From contig NZ_JAQUHV010000005.1 in assembly GCF_028681615.1 (NCBI RefSeq), positions 62,001 to 126,000 of the forward strand: a stretch of DNA of 64,000 nucleotides, given 5' to 3'. Source of the stretch: Sulfuricurvum sp. (GTDB lineage: Bacteria; Campylobacterota; Campylobacteria; Campylobacterales; Sulfurimonadaceae). A program made the translations under genes and the position numbers. Below the pieces are notes generated by a model that ran no database searches, was not told where the DNA came from, and saw only the letters and a program-made list of their open reading frames with translations. Shown piece after piece: positions 34,181 to 43,259 of the stretch; the stretch's first letter is position 1; each line of letters starts with the position of its first letter.

Positions 34181-35632
34181 ATGGAAAATCTGTTTTTAAC
34201 TGATCTTCTCGACAAATTGTTGGATCTAAAAGAAAAAATGATGAGCGGTATCGACATCGAATCGTCCAACGTTTCATTACTCAATATGAAACAATATCTC
34301 AATCTTCGAAAACACGATTATTCACGTTTACAAGATGAGTTGACAAAAGTAGGGCTCTCCTCGTTCGGGCGGTCTCAAGGGCATATTGAAGCGAGTATCA
34401 ATGTCGCAATAGAGATGCTCGCACATGCTTTGGGCAAACAATCCGAAGTACAACAAGCGGCATTAAGTTATGAAGAGTCTCACGCTATAATGGATAAAAA
34501 CAGTGAAATTTTTTCCACATCCAGCGATAAAACTAAAATCATGATTACCGTCCCTTCCAACTATATGGACGATGAATTTTGGTTTTCAAACCTCTCGCAT
34601 GAGGGAGTGCATCTCTTTCGGATCAATACCGCACATGATTCGACAGAGGCATGGAGCGATATGGCAGAGTTGATCAAGCTCGAACAGTACGCCAGCGGCA
34701 AAGATTTGCGTATCTACGTCGATCTAGCCGGTCCGAAAATCAGAACATCCCTGTTCAAATATAAAAAATCTCCCGACAAAATCAAAAAGATAAAAGTCAA
34801 TTACGGAGAAAAAGTGTTGATCCGCTCCGCTAATCAGCCTCCGTTTGAAAAAAAACCGAAGCAGTATGCTGCGATTATCGGATGTACGCTCGAACACCTG
34901 GGTGATTTGGTTAAAGTAGGCGATAGAGTTTTTGTCGATGACGGAAAGATAGAGATGCTGATCGAAGCGATCTATGGAGATGATATCGATTGCAGTGTCT
35001 TAACCCACAAAGAAGGCGGGAGTAGTATCAAAGATGAAAAGGGGATCAATTTCCCCGACAGCAATATTAATATCCAAGCCATCACGGAACGCGATAAAGA
35101 GATTCTCCCTCATATCTGCAACTATGCAAACATCATCGGAATCTCCTTTGCCCAAACACCCGAAGATATCCGTGATTTGATCGAACAACTGGACCTTCTG
35201 GGTAAAAAAGGTCAAATTGCCATCGTCGCCAAAATCGAAACGAAAAAAGGGGTAGAAAACTTGCCCCAAATCCTCGAAACGCTTATCGAGTACGGCAATT
35301 CAGGTGTCATGATCGCACGCGGAGATTTGGCAATCGAGATCGGATTTGAAAATCTGGCGTATATGCAAGAGGAGATCCTCGATCTTTGCACCGCAGCCCA
35401 TATGCCCGTGATCCTGGCCACTCAGGTATTGGAAAGCAAAATGAAGACGAATATCCCCAGCCGAGCCGAAATATCCGACGTGGCCTTTGCACACAAAGCA
35501 GAGTGTGTTATGCTGAACAAAGGGGAATACGCACTCGAAACCATCAAAATTCTCAGTACGATTTTAAAACAGATGGATTTGATTTTCCGTAAAAACAAGC
35601 TGCTCTATAACCACAGCTTTCAGTGGAAGTAA
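34181..35632 (+). CDS. pyk: Pyruvate kinase, atypical domain plan
   Basis: The 483-residue protein shows the pyruvate kinase barrel: R-I-N-T-A-H near 147, D-L-A-G-P-K-I-R-T, the A-K-I-E-T-K-K-G-V lysine motif, A-R-G-D-L-A-I-E-I, and A-T-Q-V-L-E-S-K-M...S-R-A-E-I-S-D-V. These bind PEP, K+/Mg2+ and ADP. It starts with about 112 residues of helical extension unrelated to usual enzymes, and it stops soon after the barrel, so the C-terminal allosteric domain is missing. The V-M-L-N-K-G-E-Y motif also differs from V-M-L-S-G-E-T-A. Activity is likely, regulation probably unusual. GGAG precedes the ATG. Confidence 0.85.
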   Translation: MENLFLTDLLDKLLDLKEKMMSGIDIESSNVSLLNMKQYLNLRKHDYSRLQDELTKVGLSSFGRSQGHIEASINVAIEMLAHALGKQSEVQQAALSYEESHAIMDKNSEIFSTSSDKTKIMITVPSNYMDDEFWFSNLSHEGVHLFRINTAHDSTEAWSDMAELIKLEQYASGKDLRIYVDLAGPKIRTSLFKYKKSPDKIKKIKVNYGEKVLIRSANQPPFEKKPKQYAAIIGCTLEHLGDLVKVGDRVFVDDGKIEMLIEAIYGDDIDCSVLTHKEGGSSIKDEKGINFPDSNINIQAITERDKEILPHICNYANIIGISFAQTPEDIRDLIEQLDLLGKKGQIAIVAKIETKKGVENLPQILETLIEYGNSGVMIARGDLAIEIGFENLAYMQEEILDLCTAAHMPVILATQVLESKMKTNIPSRAEISDVAFAHKAECVMLNKGEYALETIKILSTILKQMDLIFRKNKLLYNHSFQWK

Positions 35633-35637
35633 ATTTA

Positions 35638-36417
35638 TTAATTTGTACAAGCTTCAATAAAAATTCTTCCTAATGATGTAATTGAATAAAATGATTTATC
35701 TATATCCAATGTATCCATAGGTTTATACTTTTTATTTAAAACATCATTTTGATATCTTTCTTCATCATTTGTATATTCTCTCTTTATTTTATTATATATC
35801 TCATCATCTGTTCTAAATAAACCATTATTATCTTGTAAAATACTCAACGATACTAAATTTTCTAAATGTATAACAACTTGTTTTGGAGTTAAATTTAATT
35901 TTTTTTCTATTCCAGTCAATTTCAAAGATAATTCACGATAACTAGCATCAGTCGAATTAACAGCTTTAAAAATTATGTAAGAAATATCCCCTGGATTTTC
36001 TTTGAAGTATTCAAGTAATCTCGCTTCATCCGGTGCAAGACTATTTAATTTTTGTATAAATCCTGGATGGATCAAATCTACTTTACTTTTATTCGATGCA
36101 TTTGCAAGTAAATTAGCAAAAACATTGGCTAAATCTTCATTACTTGTATAACTCAACTTTTCCATAATTGGGATCGCAATTTCAGGTTCAACCTGTTTTA
36201 TATTTTCTTCCACTATGTTTTCAAGTTTTTCTGCATATTTTGCAAAGTTTCTTTTCGCATATACATTTCCAAATTTTATTGGTAACGTCAAAGTATTAAA
36301 CAATCCAAATACATTACCTAAAGCTTCACCAACTTGTCTAGCTGAAGGTAAAGCTAACTCTTTTAAAATATCATTAGCTGATTCTGACAGATCAGCTTTT
36401 ATAGGTAATTCTGGCAT
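35638..36417 (-). CDS. DUF4393 / Abi-alpha-like protein
   Basis: The 259-residue protein fits the DUF4393 family, also named Abi_alpha from proposed abortive-infection use. Features are an N-terminal glycine/alanine helix (about 22-50), the L-A-N-V-F-A-N-L-L-A-N-A-S-N-K motif near 105-120, H-P-G-F-I-Q-K-L-N-S-L-A-P-D-E-A-R-L-L-E-Y, and a winged-helix-like C-terminal half. The DNA is markedly more AT-rich than both flanks, with frequent AAT/AAA/TTT codons, suggesting recent transfer. It is a lone gene, converging on pyk with 5 bp between, under a palindrome-covered promoter. A defence role is inferred from the family name only. Confidence 0.75.
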   Translation of the reverse strand: MPELPIKADLSESANDILKELALPSARQVGEALGNVFGLFNTLTLPIKFGNVYAKRNFAKYAEKLENIVEENIKQVEPEIAIPIMEKLSYTSNEDLANVFANLLANASNKSKVDLIHPGFIQKLNSLAPDEARLLEYFKENPGDISYIIFKAVNSTDASYRELSLKLTGIEKKLNLTPKQVVIHLENLVSLSILQDNNGLFRTDDEIYNKIKREYTNDEERYQNDVLNKKYKPMDTLDIDKSFYSITSLGRIFIEACTN

Positions 36418-36447
36418 GCTAATTTAACCTTTTACACGACTAATTAT

Positions 36448-36462
36448 GTATTATAATAATAC
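36448..36462 (-). promoter_or_regulatory. 15-bp palindrome over the DUF4393 promoter
   Basis: GTATTAT-A-ATAATAC has 7-bp arms and includes a minus-strand TATAAT (36450-36455), 33 nt before the DUF4393 start. The position suits an autoregulatory or repressor operator, though AT-rich DNA makes such palindromes more likely by chance. Confidence 0.4.
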
Positions 36463-36602
36463 ACTTTACAATTCAGGTCATCTTATAAAATCCTATTTGG
36501 ATACTTCATATAGATTGATATATGAATTCAACAAATAACTATTATTATACAAAAATTATTAGGAAATATGAGAGCAGATGAAAAAGAAAGGATACGAAAG
36601 AT

Positions 36603-36629
36603 GGATTCCCGATCAAGTCGGGAATGACG
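36603..36629. repeat. Palindromic repeat, ATTCCCGA type
   Basis: Arms ATTCCCGA/TCGGGAAT (8 bp) enclose loop TCAAG, followed by GACG. Palindromes of the form GGATTCCCG...CGGGAATGAC are widespread dispersed repeats in bacterial chromosomes. It sits at the junction between the AT-rich DUF4393 island and the PAS-GGDEF gene. Confidence 0.65.
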
Positions 36630-36634
36630 AAGAA

Positions 36635-36664
36635 GTTACCCTTCGACTAGCTCAGGGCGAACGG
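36635..36664. repeat. Palindromic repeat, second copy of the TTCGAC/CTCAGGG family
   Basis: This element reads ACCCTTCGACTAGCTCAGGG followed by CGAACGG and matches the repeat at 6059-6090 in 21 of 26 aligned positions. The arms here are imperfect. It lies just after the stop of the PAS-GGDEF gene, directly beside the ATTCCCGA palindrome. Confidence 0.65.
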
Positions 36665-36672
36665 GAAGATAA

Positions 36673-38049
36673 TTATGATTGATATATTTCCGTTCTGTTT
36701 CTACCGTTCTTTTTAGCCTCGTACATCGCTTTATCCGCTTTTTCAAAAAGGGATTTTTTCGTATCATCTTTTGAAAGCTGGGCGATTCCGAAACTGAGGG
36801 TCAACGTATTTTCGACATACCTGAATACATACGTTTGAACCAGTTTGCGTAGATTTTCAGCCAAATTATACGCACCGTTAAGATCCGTAGTAGGGGTTAA
36901 AATAACAAACTCTTCCCCTCCCCATCGTGCAAAAATATCTCCGTTTTTAATATTATTCTCGATCAAATTCACTACGTCTTTGAGGAGTATGTCACCGGCT
37001 TGATGTCCGTAGGTGTCATTAACAAGCTTGAAATTATCTACATCGAATATGATGAGGCTCAACGGTACATTATTGAGATTTGCATTTGCGATCTCGATGG
37101 CAAAAATATCTTCGAAATTTTCACGGTTATTGATCCCGGTGAGATTATCTTTATAGGCTTTTTGTTCCAACGTATTGGTCATCGAATAGAGTTCGTCAAC
37201 CTTGTTTTTCATCGCTTTGTTGATGTTTTTGAGTTGTTGTTTTGTCTCTTCGAGTTCGGTGATGTCGTGGCGTATCGCGATATATTCCACAACATCGCCG
37301 TCAACATCCAAAATCGGGATAACCGTCGTATCGACGATGTACTGCCCACCCTCTTTTTTCATATTGGTGACTACACCGTTCCAGCTTTTTTTAGCTTTGA
37401 TAGTGTCCCACAAATCTTTAAACGCTTCTCTTGGCATATCGGGATGACGGATAATGTTATGCGGTTTTCCGACAAGCTCATCTCTGCTGTAACCGGATAT
37501 CTCGCAAAATTTATCATTGACATAAGTGATTACCCCTTTCGGGTTCGTTTTTGAGACGATATTGCTTAAATCGACCGCTTTTTTATATTCAGCCAGGAGA
37601 TTGGAGTTTTCACTTTTATAATTTTGGTTTCCGCTAATAATAATCTCAAAATTTGTTGCCAGATCATTGGCCATTTGCAATGTAAGAGAGTCAATTTCGC
37701 TTTGCAGTGCAAATGAGAGATTTCCGTTTTCAAAGATGATCTCTTCTATCGCATTTTTGAGTTTTGTAATTAATGTAAAAAGATCTGCCGTGGTTACATT
37801 ATAGTTGTTTAAGAGTTGTAGGAATTCGATCTTTACATGACACTCCGAAACCGTTGCACGCCATTCGATCACACTGATAAAACAATCGCAGAACTCATAA
37901 AACAGATGGGTATTCTTTTCGATTATAGGCAAAGAGTGACGATGAAGTACATTTTGTACCTCATTTTTAGCCATCCATTTTTTAATGATCTCATTTCGAT
38001 TGACCCGTAAAAAATAGGAAAACTCTTCGGTATTTATAATCTTGATCAT
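36673..38049 (-). CDS. PAS-GGDEF diguanylate cyclase
   Basis: The protein of about 458 residues has an N-terminal helical domain (1-160, possibly a sensor), a PAS domain at about 165-275 (V-N-D-K-F-C-E-I-S-G-Y, P-H-N-I-I-R-H-P-D-M-P), a short coiled coil, and a GGDEF domain ending with an active G-G-E-E-F and D-K-A-M-Y-E-A-K-K-N-G-R-N. The PAS type (R-H-P-D-M-P) is like Aer-type PAS domains, which bind FAD, so redox sensing is possible. The ATG at 38049 is preferred over an in-frame GTG two codons earlier. No membrane segment is seen. It lies downstream of the glycogen phosphorylase gene on the same strand. Confidence 0.88.
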   Translation of the reverse strand: MIKIINTEEFSYFLRVNRNEIIKKWMAKNEVQNVLHRHSLPIIEKNTHLFYEFCDCFISVIEWRATVSECHVKIEFLQLLNNYNVTTADLFTLITKLKNAIEEIIFENGNLSFALQSEIDSLTLQMANDLATNFEIIISGNQNYKSENSNLLAEYKKAVDLSNIVSKTNPKGVITYVNDKFCEISGYSRDELVGKPHNIIRHPDMPREAFKDLWDTIKAKKSWNGVVTNMKKEGGQYIVDTTVIPILDVDGDVVEYIAIRHDITELEETKQQLKNINKAMKNKVDELYSMTNTLEQKAYKDNLTGINNRENFEDIFAIEIANANLNNVPLSLIIFDVDNFKLVNDTYGHQAGDILLKDVVNLIENNIKNGDIFARWGGEEFVILTPTTDLNGAYNLAENLRKLVQTYVFRYVENTLTLSFGIAQLSKDDTKKSLFEKADKAMYEAKKNGRNRTEIYQS

Positions 38050-38119
38050 ACACACTCACTTTTAAATTTTGTTATAATAAATTTTGCCTATTGTATAGCA
38101 AATATAATAAAAGAATTCA

Positions 38120-39763
38120 TCAGCAATTATACATTTTAACATAATATTCATGCACCATACGTCCAGAGTCGAATGCAGGAATAACATCCCTCATCGCATT
38201 TTTCATCATTTGACACCATTGTTCAGGCCGGTCGTAATACATCGGTATGATCTCATTTTCAAGAATATCCATCAGATTTTTGTTATCTTCATGATCTTGT
38301 ACTTCGATCGGAGTGCTGTGGTCGATTGGAGGAATCGTAAAGGCGTTGAATCCGTGTTTGGCAAATTCCGGATGCCAACCATCATCCGTTGAAAAATGGA
38401 TCGAACCGTTCATACTCGCCGTCATACCGCTCGTACCGCTCGCTTCACGTGAGACACGCGGCGTGTTTAGCCATATGTCAGAGCCTTTTTTGAGGGTACG
38501 GGAGAGCTCAAGCTCGTATCCTACGAGAACTGCCATATTTTTGATTCCGTGACTGATATAGATGAGTTCGTTAAACGCATTGACGGCATTAGTATCAAAC
38601 GGATACGGCTTACCTGCCCAAATGACCTGAATCGGTTTTTCGGTGCGTTCCAACAGACGTTTAAAACGGGCAAAATCGTGTTTGAGCAATCCCGGACGTT
38701 TGTATTCGGCAAAACGACGAGCCCAAACAATCGTCAAAATATCAGGGTTGAACATTTTACCCGTCTGATCGGCGACCACATTAAACAAATTGCGTTTGAG
38801 GTGTTTTTTGCGTCCTGTCAAAGCATAATCTTCGTGTTCATCCAATGCGGCAAGCATCCCGTTATCCGACCAGAAACGTCTGTTTTGGGCATTGGTAATA
38901 TGGATGATTTCCGATCTTCCGGCACAATGTTCCCACATACGGTTTGCAACCTCACCATGCATTTTTGAGACGGCATTGGTAATCTTGGATGATCGCAAGG
39001 CCCCAACCGTGAGGTTAAAATTATTTTCTTCATGCATAAGCATAATAGAACGAACAGTATCCAATTCCAACCCGTTAAAAAAACCGAATTTATGAAGTAA
39101 ATCTATATTATGCTGTTCATTTCCCGCATCTTCAGGGGTGTGCGTTGTAAATACAACCCGTTTCTTTACCTCGTTCATGTCCCGATATTTCGAATAGAGC
39201 TCATACACCAATGGAAGTGCATGCCCTTCATTCATATGATAGATATCGATCTTTTGTCTCAATGCTTCCAGTACTTTTACCCCACCGATACCCAAAACGA
39301 CCTCTTGGGATATACGAGTCTCTTCATTCGCATCATAAAGTTTATGAGTGATGGTTCGTGCTAAAAAGTCATTTTCCGGAATATCGGTTGAGAGAAGAAT
39401 GACCGGAGCGGAACTGAAAACATTAGGCGGCAAGTAAAATGCTTTGACATGAACATCTTTTGAATGGATGTTGACGATCGCCTGCACTCCGAGGTCTTCG
39501 AGAAAATAGTAATGTTTTCGGATAAATTCCATTTCCAAACTGCGATCTTCATGTCGGGACTGATCGTAATAGCCGAAGCTCCATAATATCCCGACACCGA
39601 CGACATTTTGACGTAGATCGTAGGCACTTCGCATATGGGAACCGGATAAGAATCCCAATCCGCCCGAATACGTTTTGAGCGCTTGATGGATTGCAAACTC
39701 CATTGAAAAATAGGCAACACTGGTAGAGTACTTTGGGTCAATTTCGTAATCATGGAGAATCAT
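38120..39763 (-). CDS. glgP: Alpha-glucan phosphorylase family protein (GT35), PLP lysine replaced
   Basis: The 547-residue GT35 protein of the short bacterial type starts with Y-F-S-M-E-F-A-I-H and G-G-L-G-x-L-S-G, and has H-M-N-E-G-H-A and W-A-R-R-F-A-E-Y-K-R. Phosphorylases release glucose-1-phosphate from glycogen using PLP bound to a lysine in G-T-S-G-M-K or G-N-M-K. Here the codon is ACG, giving G-T-S-G-M-T448. Members of some lineages may share this, but classical catalysis is then in doubt. It is the last gene of the glycogen operon, 30 bp after glgB. Confidence 0.85.
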   Translation of the reverse strand: MILHDYEIDPKYSTSVAYFSMEFAIHQALKTYSGGLGFLSGSHMRSAYDLRQNVVGVGILWSFGYYDQSRHEDRSLEMEFIRKHYYFLEDLGVQAIVNIHSKDVHVKAFYLPPNVFSSAPVILLSTDIPENDFLARTITHKLYDANEETRISQEVVLGIGGVKVLEALRQKIDIYHMNEGHALPLVYELYSKYRDMNEVKKRVVFTTHTPEDAGNEQHNIDLLHKFGFFNGLELDTVRSIMLMHEENNFNLTVGALRSSKITNAVSKMHGEVANRMWEHCAGRSEIIHITNAQNRRFWSDNGMLAALDEHEDYALTGRKKHLKRNLFNVVADQTGKMFNPDILTIVWARRFAEYKRPGLLKHDFARFKRLLERTEKPIQVIWAGKPYPFDTNAVNAFNELIYISHGIKNMAVLVGYELELSRTLKKGSDIWLNTPRVSREASGTSGMTASMNGSIHFSTDDGWHPEFAKHGFNAFTIPPIDHSTPIEVQDHEDNKNLMDILENEIIPMYYDRPEQWCQMMKNAMRDVIPAFDSGRMVHEYYVKMYNC

Positions 39764-39793
39764 ATTTTCTTCTTTTCATTAGCTTTAATAAGA

Positions 39794-41743
39794 TTATTGT
39801 AACGATTTATCGGCTTTTTTTTGTTTCAAATATACAACCCCAAGCGGAGGCAATGTCATAGAAATGGAGTGTTCCCGCCCGTGTGTCGATGTTTGAAACG
39901 TTTGAAGCGGTTCGTGATTTCCGATACTCCATCCGTGATATTCAGAGGATTGAGAGTTAAATATCTCCACATATTCCCCTTCACTTAGGACTCCCATGTG
40001 ATAGTTTTCACGCGTTGCATCTGCAAAGTTGCACACCACATAGATATCATCTGCGGGATTATCACTTTTACGGACGAAACTGAGACAATTGTGGCTGTAG
40101 TCACGATCGTCTATCCATTCAAATCCCTCACGCATCACATCATACATGTGTAAGGCTCGCTCATCACGGTAAAGACGGTTAAGATCCGAAACCATTTTAT
40201 TCAACCCTTTATGCATCGGGTTGTCCAACAAATGCCAATCAAGAGAACGTTCAAAATTCCATTCGGCATATTGTGCAATCTCTCCCCCCATAAAAAGAAG
40301 CTTTTTACCCGGATGTGCCGTCATATAGGCAAAAAGTGTTCTGAGATGAGCGAATTTTTGGTTGACATCTCCCGGCATTTTATTAATGAGGGAACCTTTC
40401 ATATGAACGACCTCATCATGACTCAGCGGAAGCATAAAGTTTTCATCAAATCCGTACCACATACTGAATGTCAGCTGATGATGGTGATGCTGACGATGAA
40501 TCGGATCATAGCTCATGTATTTCAGTGAATCATGCATCCACCCCATGTTCCATTTGAAACCGAATCCAAGCCCCCCGACACTCACAGGACGGGTCACCAT
40601 CGGATAAGCAGTCGACTCTTCGGCAATCATCATAATATCGCTGAACTCCCCGTATACGCTGACATTAAGTTTTTTCAAAAACTCTATCGCCTCAAGATTC
40701 TCGTTTCCGCCGTAGACATTAGGGATCCATTCCCCTTCTTTTCTCGCATAATTGAGATACAGCATTGAAGCGACTGCATCGACACGGATACCGTCAATAT
40801 GATAACGATCGAGCCAAAACATCGCGGAGCTGATCAAAAATGACTGTACTTCATTACGTCCGTAATTGAAGATGATGCTTCCCCATTCCGGATGGTATCC
40901 CTGACGCGGGTCATCATGCTCATAAAGTGCCGTACCGTCAAAATTGATCAACCCGTGCATATCGACCGCAAAATGCGACGGTACCCAATCCATGATCACG
41001 CCGATACCGTTTTCATGCAGGACATCGATCAGAAACATGAGGTCCTGAGGTGTCCCGTAACGTGCCGTCGCGGCGAAATAGCCGACAACCTGATATCCCC
41101 ATGAACCATCAAACGGATACTCGCTCAGAGGCATGAACTCGACATGGGTATAGTTCATCTCTTTTAAGTAGTTCACTAGCTCCGTAGAGAGTTCCCGATA
41201 GCTCAGAGGACGGTTATCTTCCTCTACCTTTCTACGCCATGAGCCCAGATGCATCTCGTATACACTGATCGGTGCATCATGGGCATTGTTGAGATGACGC
41301 TCTCGCATCCAATGTTGATCTTTCCAGTCATATCCTTCCAGACTCCAGACACGAGAAGCCGATTTTGGCGGCTGTTCGCTGTAAAATGCAAACGGATCGC
41401 TTTTATCATGGACGATATTATGAAATTTGGAAACGATATGATATTTGTAGGTGAGGCCCTGTTCTACGTTCTCTATAAAACCTTCCCATATTCCCGATTC
41501 GTCTGAGCGCAGTTGCAAAGGATGCGATGAAGTATTATAATGGTTAAAATCTCCGCGCACACTGACATAGGATGCATTGGGAGCCCATACTGCGAAATAT
41601 ACACCGGCGTTCCCTTCATGCACCATTACATGAGCGCCGAGTTTATCGTAGAGCTTTGTATGCGTCCCTTGTTTAAAGAGATAGATATCCATCTCGCTCA
41701 GTCTGGAGACCTCATAACTGATGGGGTGATTTTGGTTGTTCAT
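39794..41743 (-). CDS. glgB: 1,4-alpha-glucan branching enzyme
   Basis: The 649-residue GH13 enzyme makes alpha-1,6 branches in glycogen. An N-terminal CBM48 domain (about 30-120; F-A-V-W-A-P-N-A) precedes the barrel with D-W-V-P-S-H-F, the nucleophile region D-G-I-R-V-D-A-V-A-S-M-L-Y, the acid E in I-A-E-E-S, and L-S-H-D-E-V-V-H. A C-terminal beta domain follows. Length and motifs are normal. Its ATG overlaps the end of the preceding glgA (ATGA), implying translational coupling. Confidence 0.96.
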   Translation of the reverse strand: MNNQNHPISYEVSRLSEMDIYLFKQGTHTKLYDKLGAHVMVHEGNAGVYFAVWAPNASYVSVRGDFNHYNTSSHPLQLRSDESGIWEGFIENVEQGLTYKYHIVSKFHNIVHDKSDPFAFYSEQPPKSASRVWSLEGYDWKDQHWMRERHLNNAHDAPISVYEMHLGSWRRKVEEDNRPLSYRELSTELVNYLKEMNYTHVEFMPLSEYPFDGSWGYQVVGYFAATARYGTPQDLMFLIDVLHENGIGVIMDWVPSHFAVDMHGLINFDGTALYEHDDPRQGYHPEWGSIIFNYGRNEVQSFLISSAMFWLDRYHIDGIRVDAVASMLYLNYARKEGEWIPNVYGGNENLEAIEFLKKLNVSVYGEFSDIMMIAEESTAYPMVTRPVSVGGLGFGFKWNMGWMHDSLKYMSYDPIHRQHHHHQLTFSMWYGFDENFMLPLSHDEVVHMKGSLINKMPGDVNQKFAHLRTLFAYMTAHPGKKLLFMGGEIAQYAEWNFERSLDWHLLDNPMHKGLNKMVSDLNRLYRDERALHMYDVMREGFEWIDDRDYSHNCLSFVRKSDNPADDIYVVCNFADATRENYHMGVLSEGEYVEIFNSQSSEYHGWSIGNHEPLQTFQTSTHGREHSISMTLPPLGVVYLKQKKADKSLQ

Positions 41744-43212
41744 AGCCCTCTTCTCCCCTGTGAAATCTTGTAATACAGTGCTTCGTATTCGAGTGCGGAG
41801 CCGTTCCAGTCAAATCGTTTGTGCATGGCATTGTTCTGCATTTGTTCAAATCCTCTGCGGTCATTGTACCATGTATGAACTGCCCATCCGACGGTATTGA
41901 CAAGCGCATCGGCTGACGCATCGTAAAATTTGAATCCCGTCCCGTGCGTTTGGTCGTTTTGATAGTTTTCGATCGTATCATCCAACCCGCCGGTAGCACG
42001 TACGATCGGCAATGTCCCGTAACGGAGGCTGTATATCTGATTCAAACCGCACGGTTCAAACAAAGACGGCATCAAAAACATATCGCTTCCCGCTTCGATT
42101 TGATGGGCAAGATCATTTCGGTATCCGATAAAGCAGCCGAATTTATCGGGGTGTTTATGGGCAATATCACTGAAATAATGTTCCGCCCATTTCTCTCCGG
42201 CACCGAGCATAACGATCTGAATATCCATTTCCAAAAGCTTCCAAATCGCATGTGCCAAGAGTTCAATCCCCTTTTGCTCCGCGAGCCGACCAACCAAACC
42301 GATCAGGGGAACATCCGCTCTTTTGGGTAAATGAAACGACTCCTGCAATGCTTCTTTACAAAGTGCTTTACCGCTCATATCCCCAACATCGAATGTATGC
42401 GAAATAAAGGTGTCCTCCGCAGGGCTCCACTCTTCATAATCGATCCCGTTGAGTATCCCGTAGAGTTTATACGATACATGGTCGATCAGATTTTCCAATC
42501 CCCATCCGAATTCTGGAGTACGGATTTCATCGGCATACTTTCGGCTGACGGTAGTAATGGCATCCGCATGAGTAATCCCCCCTTTGAGAAGATTGACCCC
42601 ATCATATTCTTCCAGTTCATAGAAATGATCCCATCCGATTCCGAGGACGTCCATTAGCCCCTTATAGAACCTTCCTTGATGCTGAAGATTGTGGATTGTG
42701 AGCAAAGATCCCGTAAAAGCGAAATCCGGATCGTAGGTATACAGTGTATTGAGCATTACAGGAAGCGCAGCCGTATGCCAGTCATTGGCATGGATCACAT
42801 CAGGATGAAAACGGATCATTTTAGATAACTGCATGACGGCACGGGAAAAGAAGATAAACCGGTTGTCGTTATCGTTAAAACTGAATCCGTCCTCTTCGTA
42901 CAACCCTTTTCGCCCGAAATAGCCTTCATGCTCAATGAAATAGACAGGAACATCGCTTCCCGGTAATAGCCCCTCATAGACCGCAGCCCACTCTTCGCCC
43001 ATAATTCCCATCGGTACCCCGAGAGAACCTTCCATAGGTGTCAGAGCGTATTTTTCCCGATCTACGACATAGTACCGCGGCATCACAACCCGAACATCAT
43101 GTCCCAGAGCACGCAGTGCTTTCGGTAATGCACCGACCACATCCGCCAAACCGCCTGTTTTGGCAAACGGTACAACCTCTGAAGCAGCGATCAAAATGTT
43201 TAGTTTATCCAT
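41740..43212 (-). CDS. glgA: Glycogen synthase, copy 1
   Basis: The GT5 starch/glycogen synthase, about 490 residues, extends alpha-1,4-glucan from an NDP-glucose. The N-terminal K-T-G-G-L-A-D-V-V loop near 19-27 binds the nucleotide sugar. H-A-N-D-W-H near 130 and the C-terminal E-P-C-G-L-N-Q-I-Y-S-L-R-Y-G-T motif complete the active site. The chosen start is ATG at 43212 with AAGGA six bases upstream; an in-frame TTG one codon before is possible. It lies 47 bp after a second, different glgA. Confidence 0.95.
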   Translation of the reverse strand: MDKLNILIAASEVVPFAKTGGLADVVGALPKALRALGHDVRVVMPRYYVVDREKYALTPMEGSLGVPMGIMGEEWAAVYEGLLPGSDVPVYFIEHEGYFGRKGLYEEDGFSFNDNDNRFIFFSRAVMQLSKMIRFHPDVIHANDWHTAALPVMLNTLYTYDPDFAFTGSLLTIHNLQHQGRFYKGLMDVLGIGWDHFYELEEYDGVNLLKGGITHADAITTVSRKYADEIRTPEFGWGLENLIDHVSYKLYGILNGIDYEEWSPAEDTFISHTFDVGDMSGKALCKEALQESFHLPKRADVPLIGLVGRLAEQKGIELLAHAIWKLLEMDIQIVMLGAGEKWAEHYFSDIAHKHPDKFGCFIGYRNDLAHQIEAGSDMFLMPSLFEPCGLNQIYSLRYGTLPIVRATGGLDDTIENYQNDQTHGTGFKFYDASADALVNTVGWAVHTWYNDRRGFEQMQNNAMHKRFDWNGSALEYEALYYKISQGRRGL

Positions 43213-43259
43213 CAATTTCCTTTTAATGCGCTCATCTTATTATGAATTATAAAGTTTTT

